The position numbers and the translations under genes are program-made. 48,870 bases of DNA from JAEHDI01 sp035455185 (GTDB lineage Bacteria; Acidobacteriota; Terriglobia; Bryobacterales; Bryobacteraceae): positions 1-48,870 of the forward strand of contig DATIFQ010000360.1 in assembly GCA_035455185.1 (NCBI GenBank), in the 5' to 3' direction. Below are positions 17,310 to 25,295 of the stretch, one piece after another; position 1 is the first letter of the stretch, and every line of letters starts with the position of its first letter. The notes below the pieces were generated by a model. It made no database searches. It was not told the DNA's origin and saw only the letters and a list, made by a program, of their open reading frames with translations.

Positions 17310-18316
17310 GACTGCGCCCCCGCCATCAGCACCTCCAGCCGGCGCAACCCCGGCGGCTCGCCCATCACGATCAGGAAGTCGCCTCCATTGATCTCCGCTT
17401 CTGCCGGCGGGTTGAACAGCATGCTTCCGTCTGCCCGGCGGATAGCCAGCACAATCACCCCGACGTCACGGCGAATCTGCATCTGCTTCAGGGTCTTGGA
17501 GGCGAATTCGCTCTGCTCCGCGACCCTCACCTGTTCGATGGCGACATCAAGCCCGATGCTCCTGCTGGTGAAATCGAGGAACCGGAAGACATGCGGGCGG
17601 AGAAGCGCCTGCGCCAGTTGGTACCCGGCATTCGAGTACGGCGCGAAGACTATGTCCGCGCCCGCGCGGCGGAGTTTCTCCTCCGCTTCCTCCTCGTCCA
17701 CCCGTGCCGCGACGTTCAGCATCGGGTTCAGATTTCGGGCGGAAAGAATGACAAACAGGTTGTCAGCGTCCGTCGCCAGCGCAGCGACGAGCCCGCGGGC
17801 GCGCACGATGCCCACATCCCGCAACGTTTGGTCGCGAGTCGAGTCCGCCTGTACTGCCAGCATCCCGGCGCGGATCGCGGATTCAACCCGCTCAGGGTTC
17901 CTATCTATCACCACGAAAGGCGCCCCGGACTGATTCAGTTCCAGCGAGGCGTTTCGTCCTACTCGCCCGAAACCGCACACAATATAGTGATTCTCGAGTT
18001 TGTCGATCATGCGCTTGACCCGCCGCTTCCCGAAGAACTCCGCCAGTTCCAGCTCGATGATGGTCTGGGTCATCATTCCGATGGCGAAGAACATCGTCGT
18101 GACGCCAAAAAATATCATGACGGAGTTGAAGACCCGTCCTTGCGTGCTTAAAACGTGAACCTCCCGGTAGCCGACCGTCGTCATCGTGATCAGCGCCATA
18201 TAGAAGGCGTCGAACGGAGGATAGTCTTCAATGACGATGTAGCCTACCGTCCCCACCAGGAGGGTGCAGAGGACTACCAGCCCGACGTATCCCAGCCGCC
18301 GCGTCACCCGGCTCAT
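17306..18316 (-). CDS. Two-helix potassium channel with TrkA-N/TrkA-C (RCK) domain, variant filter
   Basis: A 336-residue product. Two membrane helices (about 10-28 and 61-85) flank a pore loop containing TMTTVGYREV (45-54). An NAD-binding TrkA-N domain (YIVCGFGRVGRNASLELNQ, then VVIDRNPERV, VQADSTRDQTL) and a C-terminal TrkA-C domain (AEINGGDFLIVMG) follow. This is the architecture of MthK/GsuK-like channels gated by cytoplasmic ligands. The filter reads TVGYRE where K+ channels usually have TVGYGD or TVGYGE; the residue after the GY pair is Arg51. It lies 7 bases after the SpoIIE phosphatase gene and overlaps nnr by 4 bases. Confidence 0.85.
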   Translation of the reverse strand: MSRVTRRLGYVGLVVLCTLLVGTVGYIVIEDYPPFDAFYMALITMTTVGYREVHVLSTQGRVFNSVMIFFGVTTMFFAIGMMTQTIIELELAEFFGKRRVKRMIDKLENHYIVCGFGRVGRNASLELNQSGAPFVVIDRNPERVESAIRAGMLAVQADSTRDQTLRDVGIVRARGLVAALATDADNLFVILSARNLNPMLNVAARVDEEEAEEKLRRAGADIVFAPYSNAGYQLAQALLRPHVFRFLDFTSRSIGLDVAIEQVRVAEQSEFASKTLKQMQIRRDVGVIVLAIRRADGSMLFNPPAEAEINGGDFLIVMGEPPGLRRLEVLMAGAQS

Positions 18317-18323
18317 TGTCCTC

Positions 18324-20312
18324 TCACTTCCTCTTCGCGAGCAGCAGCGTCATGTCGTCTTGCAACTCGGGTGAATTCGTCCATTCGTGCACGGCCGCGA
18401 TCACCGACGTGATGATATCGGCAGAGCTTCTCCATACATTCTTGAGTAGCACGTCGATCAGACCCTGCTCGCCGAACATTTCGCCGTATTCGTTCTCCGG
18501 TTCCGTGATGCCGTCCGTGAAACAGACCAGCAGGTCGCCGCTCCACAGTTGAATGCGGCTCTCGCCATACTCCGCGAACGGAAATGCTCCCACCACCATG
18601 CCGTTCGTCTCCAGGCGATGAACCTCGCCGTCCCGGATCACGATCGGGGGAGGATGTCCCGCGTTCGTGTACGTAAGTTCGCCCTTCCGATCGTCGTAGA
18701 TGCCGAAGTAGAACGTTGCGAACTTCTCAGCGGAGGTGAAGCTGTAGAGCTGCTGGTTCAGTTGAGATACGAGCATGGAGGTAGGGATTTCGGCATGGCC
18801 GTTTCCACCGCCCGGCGCGGCCGCTGCCGCCGCCGTCGCCTCCAAGCAAGCCCGGATCTGTGTGCGCAGAGAGGATTGTAGCGTCGCCATCAGCAGAGCC
18901 GCGGAAATCCCTTTGCCGGCCACGTCTCCTATCGCCAGCGCCACTTTCGACTCGAGTAGCGGAAGGTAATCGTAGTAGTCGCCCGAAACTGTCCGCGCCG
19001 GATGGCAGAGCGCAGTCAGCTCGATCCCTGGCATCGACGGAACCGTCCGCGGATAGAGCTGGTTCTGGACCTCCCTGGCGATCTCAAGTTCGGATTGAAG
19101 CCGCTCCTTCTCCTTCTCCACTCGCACGAGGCGTTCGAGATTCTCAGTCATGCGGTTGAACGAATGGCTGAGGTCGGCGAGTTGATCGCTGCCTCGCACG
19201 TCGATCCGGTGGGAGAAGTCACCGTGCATTACCCTCTGCGTGCCCTCGTACAGGTTGTGCACCGCCTCGGTGATCTTGCCCGTCATCGAGACGCCGATAA
19301 TCAGCGACACCAGTTCCACTACCAGAAACAGGATGGCCACAATCAGAAAGGCCGTATTCAGGTCGTCCTGGCCCGAGCCCAATCTCTGGCTGAAGATGGT
19401 TCGCACAACGGCGGAGACGCGGGTCTGCACGTCCAAAGCGGCGATCGTCGTGTTTCCGGGCGATTCCCACATGGCGACCGGCACCCAGGCGAACCACGAC
19501 ACCTCGATGTCGAAGCGGTTTACTGCTGGGGGGACGCCGGACGCTGCCGGCGGGGCCTCGCCCACGTTCGCCTTTTCGCTGCGGGTGGACGCTCGCCTGG
19601 TCCCCTCCAAAACCGACCTGGAGATGAGCCGAACATGGCCAAGGCTCGGGACGAGGCCATCCAAAAAATCGCGGTCCAGCCGGGTCAGGAGGGTTCCTTG
19701 GATGGCGCGGGACTCCGAGTGCGCCCACAGATAGAATGTGCCGCCTCGCGAAAGAAATCCGCTTTTCTCGCCCCAGCCGTGCGGAGGGGACTCCAGCTTC
19801 GATTCTTCCGGATACCGCCAGACACTTCCGCCTTCGCGAATCAGCACTTCGAGGCCGGGAAACCTCTTCGCCAGGTACGGGGCCATCCAGCGGATGCGAT
19901 CCTCCCGTTCAGGGGCGGGCGTGGCAATCAGGCCGATGGTGGGACCGACCAGAGACGAGCTGTGCCGCTCCAGTTCGGTGATCACCAGGTAGAGCGCCAT
20001 CTGGCCCGTCAGCAAATAAGCGCCGATGCCAACGAGCACCAGAATCACGGCCACAGGTACGACGGCGATAAAGAGATAGGCAACGATCAGCCGGTTCCGC
20101 AACCGCCAGATCGTTTTGCGCATCCAGATTCGCACCAGCCGCACTGCGGCAACAAGACCGCTGGCTGTGAGTCCGAGTTGAACCAGAAGGATCAGCGATC
20201 CTGCGGGCGAAGCAAACCTGAGGATGAGATACAGCACCAGCAGCGCAAGAAACGACTTTTCAGGCCAGCGGAGCTTGCGGTAGAACGATTTCAAGGGGCT
20301 GGAGACCGGCAT
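18324..20312 (-). CDS. Membrane HAMP-domain SpoIIE/PP2C-type serine phosphatase (RsbU-like)
   Basis: A 662-residue sensor phosphatase. The N terminus has hydrophobic segments (about 20-60 and 70-105), then an extracytoplasmic region of about 200 residues, another membrane segment (AFLIVAILFLVVELVSLIIG), and a HAMP domain. A coiled coil with EREVQ-type spacing (LEIAREVQNQLYPRTVP) and a SpoIIE domain with SGDYYDYLPL, AIGDVAGKGISAALLMA and CFTDGITEPENEYGE complete it. The acidic residues of the last three blocks bind the two metal ions in PP2C enzymes. Such proteins usually dephosphorylate an anti-sigma-antagonist (STAS) protein; none is in the window. It leads the operon that continues with the K+ channel, nnr and tsaE. 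Confidence 0.9.
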   Translation of the reverse strand: MPVSSPLKSFYRKLRWPEKSFLALLVLYLILRFASPAGSLILLVQLGLTASGLVAAVRLVRIWMRKTIWRLRNRLIVAYLFIAVVPVAVILVLVGIGAYLLTGQMALYLVITELERHSSSLVGPTIGLIATPAPEREDRIRWMAPYLAKRFPGLEVLIREGGSVWRYPEESKLESPPHGWGEKSGFLSRGGTFYLWAHSESRAIQGTLLTRLDRDFLDGLVPSLGHVRLISRSVLEGTRRASTRSEKANVGEAPPAASGVPPAVNRFDIEVSWFAWVPVAMWESPGNTTIAALDVQTRVSAVVRTIFSQRLGSGQDDLNTAFLIVAILFLVVELVSLIIGVSMTGKITEAVHNLYEGTQRVMHGDFSHRIDVRGSDQLADLSHSFNRMTENLERLVRVEKEKERLQSELEIAREVQNQLYPRTVPSMPGIELTALCHPARTVSGDYYDYLPLLESKVALAIGDVAGKGISAALLMATLQSSLRTQIRACLEATAAAAAAPGGGNGHAEIPTSMLVSQLNQQLYSFTSAEKFATFYFGIYDDRKGELTYTNAGHPPPIVIRDGEVHRLETNGMVVGAFPFAEYGESRIQLWSGDLLVCFTDGITEPENEYGEMFGEQGLIDVLLKNVWRSSADIITSVIAAVHEWTNSPELQDDMTLLLAKRK

Positions 20313-20384
20313 GCCAAAGTTCGCGCCTCGCCGCGGGCGGCGTCAACCGTCAAGGCGGTATTGTAACATCGGGCCACGGCGAGC

Positions 20385-20399
20385 ACCGGCGGCGCCGGT
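20385..20399 (-). terminator. GC-rich hairpin at the end of the modB-phosphatase operon
   Basis: ACCGGC-GCC-GCCGGT on the minus strand begins inside the phosphatase stop codon. There is no U-tract, so this is only a candidate terminator or stabilising hairpin. Confidence 0.35.
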
Positions 20400-21445
20400 C
20401 ACGGATTGAAGTCGATCCTTTCGATCAGCCGGCCGTCAAGCGCCTTCGCTTCCAGCCGCGCCTTGCTGCCTTCCACCTCAATGACGACGAAATGCTCGAT
20501 CTTCTCTACGGTCTGCGTGACTCCCGGCACCGGGGCGTCCACCTCGTATAAAGGCGCCCCGCCGCCTCCTGTGACGATGTAGTGGACGCCGTTCCTGACG
20601 TGGTGCTGATAGTTGTGGTCGTGACCATTGAACACTGCCGTCACTTTGTACTTCTCGAACAGAGGCATCCATTCCTGGACGGGATGCTTTCCTCCCTGCC
20701 GGCGCTTCACCGCCGTGATTGGCGGGTGATGGAAGACTACGAACCGGAGGTCGGCTTCCCGGCTCTTCTCGAGTTCCGCCTCCAACCACTGGCTCTGCTC
20801 CTCCCAGAACGCCTTCCGCTCTTCTTCGTTGCTTGCTGTGTTGCCCAGGTCGCTGTTTAGTAAGACAAAGTATGCATTTCCCCATCGGAACGAGTAGTAC
20901 GGCTTCTCGATGTCGAAGAATTCGTAAAATCTCGGATCGTTGCGCTCATGGTTCCCCAGCGCGGGAAAGAACGCGGTTTTCCTTAGCAACTCTCGCTCGA
21001 TCCCGAAGAACACAGGCCACTGCTCGGTCTTCCTGCCGTCCGCTACCAGATCACCCGTGTGCAGAACAAAGTCCGGTTCCGACTTCGCCAGCGCGTCCAC
21101 GACGTTCTGATGGACCTCGTGGCGGGATCGCGTGTCGCCGAAGACCGCGAACCGGAAAGGCGAGGCTCCGTCAGGCGCCGACTTAAAGTATCCCTTGCCT
21201 TCGTCCTGACCCGAAACATCGTAGTGATACGTCTTGCCGGGGGTCAAACCGGAAATCGTGAGTTTCTGCGCCCGCAGCACCACCTCGCCGCCTTCGGTGA
21301 ACTCCAGCACCCAAGCTACCGTGGCGCGATCGGGTCCCACGCGCACCACGTACGGCCCGCCCACCATTTTCCCGGCCGCTTGCGCGTACGTCCCTACGGC
21401 CGCCAATGTCAGCAACGTTGCGGGAAGCAGAACTTTGTGAAACAT
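20399..21445 (-). CDS. Secreted purple acid phosphatase-like metallophosphoesterase
   Basis: A 348-residue product with a signal peptide (MFHKVLLPATLLTLAAVGTYAQA), a short fibronectin-like N-terminal part ending LTPGKTYHYDVSG, and a calcineurin-type phosphoesterase domain. Metal-site motifs in order are FGDTRS, LHTGDLVADG, ALGNHERND, VVFHHPPI and FNGHDHNYQHH. This is the purple acid phosphatase layout, so a periplasmic phosphomonoesterase is likely; the substrate is unknown. The start lies 14 bases after the stop of the ThiE/TenI-like gene on the same strand, making it the last gene of the modBC operon. Confidence 0.9.
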   Translation of the reverse strand: MFHKVLLPATLLTLAAVGTYAQAAGKMVGGPYVVRVGPDRATVAWVLEFTEGGEVVLRAQKLTISGLTPGKTYHYDVSGQDEGKGYFKSAPDGASPFRFAVFGDTRSRHEVHQNVVDALAKSEPDFVLHTGDLVADGRKTEQWPVFFGIERELLRKTAFFPALGNHERNDPRFYEFFDIEKPYYSFRWGNAYFVLLNSDLGNTASNEEERKAFWEEQSQWLEAELEKSREADLRFVVFHHPPITAVKRRQGGKHPVQEWMPLFEKYKVTAVFNGHDHNYQHHVRNGVHYIVTGGGGAPLYEVDAPVPGVTQTVEKIEHFVVIEVEGSKARLEAKALDGRLIERIDFNP

Positions 21446-21459
21446 CCATCACCGCCTCT

Positions 21460-22026
21460 TCAGGAACTCTGAAACATCGAAATACCGGCGATCCCCGCCG
21501 CACCGGCGTCCAGGCACAGCGCGGCATTCCCGGCGTTCATACCGCCGAGCGCGTACACGGGGATTCGCAATCCGCGGCATGCCTCCCGCAATCGCTCCAG
21601 CCCTTGCGGCGGCCCGTACACCGCCTTGGATGGCGTGGAAAAGACCGGGCCGAACACGGCGAAGTCCGCGCCTTCTTCGCCAGCGAGCCGCACTTCGTCC
21701 GCCGAATGGCACGAAACGCCGATCGTAAATCCCGGCGGCGCGATCGCGCGGACCCGCGCCGGAGCAACGGAGTCCGACGGCAGGTGGACCCCTGCGGCGC
21801 CGCACACCATGGCCACGTCGGTCCGGGAGTTCACCAGTATCCTTGTCCCGTGGGGATTCGGCAGCGATAGCACCGCTTTGACAAGGTCGATCAGATCGGA
21901 TGTGCCCAGATCCTTCTCCCTGATCTGGATCATCTCGACACCGTTCGCAAGTGCGCGCCGGATCGCACCGAGCAAGGGCGCAACCCCGCCCAGAGGCTTG
22001 CGGTCGGTGATGTAATAGCGCCGCAT
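21460..22026 (-). CDS. Thiamine-phosphate synthase/TenI-like protein
   Basis: A 188-residue TIM-barrel protein beginning MRRYYITDRKPLGG and containing EMIQIREKDL (31-40), ILVNSRTDVA, GVHLPSDS, GVSCHSADEV, ADFAVFGPVFSTPSK and ALGGMNAGNA. These are the shared ThiE/TenI signatures. ThiE usually reads GVHLGQxD at the third block; here GQ is replaced by PS, as in TenI-type relatives, and the protein is somewhat shorter than typical ThiE. Its reaction (thiazole and pyrimidine coupling, or thiazole tautomerisation) is therefore uncertain. It is 2 bases downstream of the FmdE-family gene; no other thiamine gene is nearby. Confidence 0.78.
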   Translation of the reverse strand: MRRYYITDRKPLGGVAPLLGAIRRALANGVEMIQIREKDLGTSDLIDLVKAVLSLPNPHGTRILVNSRTDVAMVCGAAGVHLPSDSVAPARVRAIAPPGFTIGVSCHSADEVRLAGEEGADFAVFGPVFSTPSKAVYGPPQGLERLREACRGLRIPVYALGGMNAGNAALCLDAGAAGIAGISMFQSS

Positions 22027-22028
22027 TG

Positions 22029-22610
22029 TTACAGCGGCTCGTAGTAGCGCTCGCCCGCGCACGCCTTGCAAAGCGTTTTGCCGTCGCGCACGATCTCTCG
22101 CTTGAAGTTGATGCCTTCGCCGCACTCGGCGCACACCGTCCGGGGAGCCTTGTAGCCGGGCAGTTCCTCCGGTCCCAGCGCCACCCGCACCCATGTCGTG
22201 GCGAAGAGTTCCTCGTCCGGCAGTTCGCGGTACGCTTTCATCTGCTGGAGATTCCGGTTCGCGATCTCCGGATACCGTTCGGCCGCCCGTGCCTTGGAGG
22301 ATTCGAGCGCAACGAGCCTGACCGCCCGGTTCTCCTGAAGATCGCAAAACGTCGCCGCCACCTTGCCAAAGTCCCGAAACTTCAGCGCGCGCTTGCCGAG
22401 CCGGCAGCCGGTCACCACGCCGATGGCGTCCGTCGCGCAGCGATCGATCTCGACGAACGTCACCAGCCGCTTTCGATCTTTTCCCGTGGGATCCTCGATG
22501 CCCAGCAGCCTCAGCCCGTAGACGGCCATCCGCAGACCCAGAATCTGGCCGGCGCACATGTGGCCGTGCGCCATTTCAGCCATGGCCTCGTATTCCCGAA
22601 AATCCCTCAT
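22029..22610 (-). CDS. FmdE-family metal-binding protein with C-terminal zinc ribbon
   Basis: A 193-residue product. The FmdE domain is recognised by AHGHMCAGQILGLRMAVYGL (His15, His17, Cys19), VEIDRCATDAIGVVTGCRLGK (Cys58, Cys69) and DFGKVAATF. A zinc-ribbon-like C terminus follows, with CAEC (160-163) and CKAC (181-184). FmdE was named from formylmethanofuran dehydrogenase operons, but many bacterial members have no methanogenic context and their role is unknown. It sits between modC (17 bases upstream) and the ThiE/TenI-like gene, which points to molybdenum or tungsten handling. I chose the ATG at 22610 because the conserved domain begins immediately after it. Confidence 0.83.
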   Translation of the reverse strand: MRDFREYEAMAEMAHGHMCAGQILGLRMAVYGLRLLGIEDPTGKDRKRLVTFVEIDRCATDAIGVVTGCRLGKRALKFRDFGKVAATFCDLQENRAVRLVALESSKARAAERYPEIANRNLQQMKAYRELPDEELFATTWVRVALGPEELPGYKAPRTVCAECGEGINFKREIVRDGKTLCKACAGERYYEPL

Positions 22611-22627
22611 CTTGCCCAACACCCAGC

Positions 22628-23713
22628 TCAGAGGATGCGCAGATGCTGCGCGGGGAACTCGATCACCCACTCTCTATTATGCTTGTGCTTATCGAATTCC
22701 GCCCGGGTCACCTCGGCAAAGATCTCACCCGTGAACTCCAGCCGGACCGCGTGCGGGCGCTCGGTGTAGCGCACCAATTCCGTCGGTACCTGATTCGGCC
22801 CGGGCTTGCCGTCCCAAGGAGTGGCCGCCAGCTCCTCGGGCCGCACACAGAGTATCACCCGGTCTCCCTTGAGCCTGCCCGGAAAATACGGCCCGGTCAG
22901 GTCGCGGTCCTGAAAGCGCAACCGGCTCGTTCGCTGCACGGGATCGAGTGCGAGGACTTCCACCGGCAGCAGGTTGAACGTCCCGAGCAGCCGGGCCACC
23001 TCGACGTTCGCGGGCCGGTCGAAAACCGCGCGCGGCGCCCCGCGCTGCACCATGCGTCCTTCGTGCAGTACGAGCATCTCGTCGCCGAGTGCGAAACACT
23101 CCTCCAGGTCGTGCGTCACCAAAAGAATCGGACTCCGGAACTCGGAGCGCAACTGCCGCAGCACGTCGTACAGTTCCGTTCGCAAAGGCGCGTCAAGCCC
23201 GCGCGCCGGCTCGTCCAGCAGCAATGCCTTCGGCGCTCCGATCATCGCCCGCGCGATCGAGCACCGTTGCTTTTGCCCGCCGGACACTTCGTGCGGCCGC
23301 CGTCCGGCTACCTCCGCCAGGTGAAACTGCTCGAGCATTTCGTTCACCTTGCGGTGGCGTTCCAGGCGCGGCCGCCGCTGCTTTGAAGCGCAGACCGCGG
23401 CGAACTCCAGGTTCTGCCGCAGAGTCATGTGCGGGAACAAAGCATAGTTCTGAAACACGTAACCGCAGCGCCGGACCTGCGGCGGCAGGTTCACTCCGGA
23501 GGCCCCGTCGAACAGAATGTCGTCATCAAGCAGGATGCGCCCTTCGTCGGGCTTGACGAATCCGGCTATGGCCTCGAGCGTCATCGTCTTCCCGGATCCG
23601 CTTGGCCCAAAAAGCACCGTGATGCCGCTTGCCGCGCGGAACTCCACGTCCAGTGAGAACTCCGCCGAATCCGGGCCGGCGGGAAATCGCTTGCGGATCC
23701 TTGCGTTGATCAT
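22628..23713 (-). CDS. modC: Molybdate-type ABC transporter ATP-binding protein ModC
   Basis: A 361-residue ATPase. Walker A is GPSGSGKT (36-43); the Q-loop VFQNYALFPHMT, signature SGGQKQR, Walker B ALLLDEPARGLD and H-loop LLVTHD are all intact. The 130-residue C-terminal part (VILCVRPEELAA...) resembles a TOBE/Mop-type oxyanion-binding regulatory domain, although divergent. Its start overlaps the stop of modB by 4 bases. Molybdate is inferred mainly from the ModB partner; tungstate or sulfate cannot be excluded. Confidence 0.85.
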   Translation of the reverse strand: MINARIRKRFPAGPDSAEFSLDVEFRAASGITVLFGPSGSGKTMTLEAIAGFVKPDEGRILLDDDILFDGASGVNLPPQVRRCGYVFQNYALFPHMTLRQNLEFAAVCASKQRRPRLERHRKVNEMLEQFHLAEVAGRRPHEVSGGQKQRCSIARAMIGAPKALLLDEPARGLDAPLRTELYDVLRQLRSEFRSPILLVTHDLEECFALGDEMLVLHEGRMVQRGAPRAVFDRPANVEVARLLGTFNLLPVEVLALDPVQRTSRLRFQDRDLTGPYFPGRLKGDRVILCVRPEELAATPWDGKPGPNQVPTELVRYTERPHAVRLEFTGEIFAEVTRAEFDKHKHNREWVIEFPAQHLRIL

Positions 23714-24375
23714 GCGGCCTGCTTCGGCGACAGCCGGTTCGCCAGGAAGAGTATGAACATCGCCGCCGCCGAGACGATGAGCACCAGTACTCGCGCCATC
23801 GCCCCGTTTCCCGCCTCAACAGCGTCGTATATCGCCACCGACATGGTCTGCGTCCGCCCCGGAATGTTGCCGGCGATCATGATCGTTATCCCGAAGTCGC
23901 CCAGCGAACGGGCGAACGCCAGCACCGCCGCCGCCAGGATCGATCGGTTCGCCAGCGGCAGCGTCACCTGAAAGAAGACCCGCCATTCGGACGCGCCCAG
24001 CGTCCGCGCCGCCCGCTCGTAGCTCTTGTCAACGCTCTCCAGTGCGGCTCGCGCCGACTTCACCAGCAGTGGCGTCGCGTGAATCAGGGCCGCCACCACC
24101 GCCGCCTGCCACGTGAAAACCAGCGGAGCCCCGAACAGCCACTCGTAAAACTTTCCGAAAGGGCTCGCCCGCCCGAGTAGGACCAGCAGATAGTAGCCCA
24201 GCACCGTGGGCGGCAACACGAGCGGCAGCGTCACCGCGGCGTCCAGAAGTTCCTTCCCCCGGAATTCCCGGTTCGCCAGCATGTACGCCAGCCATAGCCC
24301 GATCACCAGAGCCACCAGCGTGGCTAGCACCGCCACACGCAGGCTCAGCCACAGCGGAAACCAATCGATCTCCAT
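23710..24375 (-). CDS. modB: Molybdate-type ABC transporter permease ModB
   Basis: A 221-residue permease with about five membrane helices. It contains LVLPPTVLGYYLLVLLGR, the coupling-helix EAA-type motif ARTLGASEWRVFFQVTLP and GDFGITIMIAGNIPGRTQTM, the last being very characteristic of ModB. I chose the ATG at 24375 (MEIDWFPLWLSLRVAV), which starts just before the first helix; a GTG ten codons upstream would include the perfect TATAAT. No modA substrate-binding gene is adjacent on either side, which is unusual. Confidence 0.87.
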   Translation of the reverse strand: MEIDWFPLWLSLRVAVLATLVALVIGLWLAYMLANREFRGKELLDAAVTLPLVLPPTVLGYYLLVLLGRASPFGKFYEWLFGAPLVFTWQAAVVAALIHATPLLVKSARAALESVDKSYERAARTLGASEWRVFFQVTLPLANRSILAAAVLAFARSLGDFGITIMIAGNIPGRTQTMSVAIYDAVEAGNGAMARVLVLIVSAAAMFILFLANRLSPKQAA

Positions 24376-24385
24376 GGAAGACTTG

Positions 24386-24391
24386 ATTATA
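24386..24391 (-). promoter_or_regulatory. Consensus -10 hexamer before modB
   Basis: A perfect TATAAT on the minus strand ends 10 bases before the modB ATG with no Shine-Dalgarno between. A start site at the usual distance would leave a leader of about 4 bases. No -35 consensus is visible at 16-18 bases. Confidence 0.5.
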
Positions 24392-24442
24392 CCCGCCGCC
24401 GTCACGCCGGCCAGCGCTGTATTCTAAACTTCGGGATAAACC

Positions 24443-25258
24443 GTGATACCTGATACTTTCCTGCACACCACGCTCGGCCGAACCGGCTTGCCGGTGTTCC
24501 GCCTCGGCCTCTCCGCGAGCTATCGCCCCGGAAAACGCGCCGTCCACCGCGCCCTCGACGAAGGCGTCAACTACTTCTTTTGCTACGGCTTCGACACGCA
24601 CATGACGGGTGTGTTGCGTGAAGTTCTTCCCTCCAACCGCGAGAAGTACGTCGTCGCCACTGGGGCATACAACTACATCTGGACATACCAGAATATCCGC
24701 CGGACGCTCGAGAAAAGGCTCCGCCGGCTCAACACGGACTACATCGACGTCTTCCACCTTCTCGGCGTCACCAAACGCCCTCAGTTCAACGACCGGGTTC
24801 GCGACGAGCTTTTCGCGCTTCGAGAAGACCCGCGGGTTCGAGCCATCAGCATCTCCTGTCACGATCGTAAGTTCGCCGGAGAACTGGCGGCGCAAGGTCT
24901 TCTCGACGCCCTGATGATCCGCTACAACGCCGCCCACCGCGGGGCGGAAAGCGATATCTTCCCGCACCTCGCCGCCCACAACCCCGGTGTCGTGAGCTAC
25001 ACCGCGACGCGCTGGACCTACCTGCTCCGCCGGCCGCACGGCTGGCCGCGGGACGGGCGGGTTCCCACAGCCGGCATGTGCTACCGCTTCGTTCTATCAA
25101 ATCCTCACGTGCACGTGTGCCTCAACGCACCATCGAACCTAAAGCACTTCGAGGACAACCTTGCCTCCGTCCGCCAAGGCCCGCTCGACGAAGACGACAT
25201 GCGCTTCATGCACGAGTTCGGCGACGCCGTTTACCGCAGGAACAAGTGGTTCTGGTGA
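24443..25258 (+). CDS. Aldo/keto-reductase-fold protein lacking the catalytic tetrad
   Basis: A 271-residue protein with an AKR-like start (LGRTGLPVFRLGLSASY), ALDEGVNYFF, TLEKRLRRLNTDYIDVFHLLG and VRAISISCH. Aligned by eye with active AKRs, the catalytic Asp of the GxNFFDTA motif falls on Phe46 or Cys47, the Lys of VVATK is Gly74, and the His of YIDLxxLH is Leu107. The tetrad Tyr is also not recognisable. NADPH-dependent reduction by the usual mechanism is therefore doubtful. The start is GTG. It precedes hutU by 37 bases and is divergent from modB. Function unknown. Confidence 0.75.
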   Translation: MIPDTFLHTTLGRTGLPVFRLGLSASYRPGKRAVHRALDEGVNYFFCYGFDTHMTGVLREVLPSNREKYVVATGAYNYIWTYQNIRRTLEKRLRRLNTDYIDVFHLLGVTKRPQFNDRVRDELFALREDPRVRAISISCHDRKFAGELAAQGLLDALMIRYNAAHRGAESDIFPHLAAHNPGVVSYTATRWTYLLRRPHGWPRDGRVPTAGMCYRFVLSNPHVHVCLNAPSNLKHFEDNLASVRQGPLDEDDMRFMHEFGDAVYRRNKWFW

Positions 25259-25283
25259 CGCATCCGACCGGCCATTCCGGCGT

Positions 25284-25289
25284 TACAGT
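25284..25289 (+). promoter_or_regulatory. -10-like hexamer 6 bases before hutU
   Basis: TACAGT lies 6 bases before the hutU ATG and no Shine-Dalgarno is present. It could give a leaderless hut transcript independent of the AKR gene. Confidence 0.35.
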
Positions 25290-25295
25290 AGTGTC

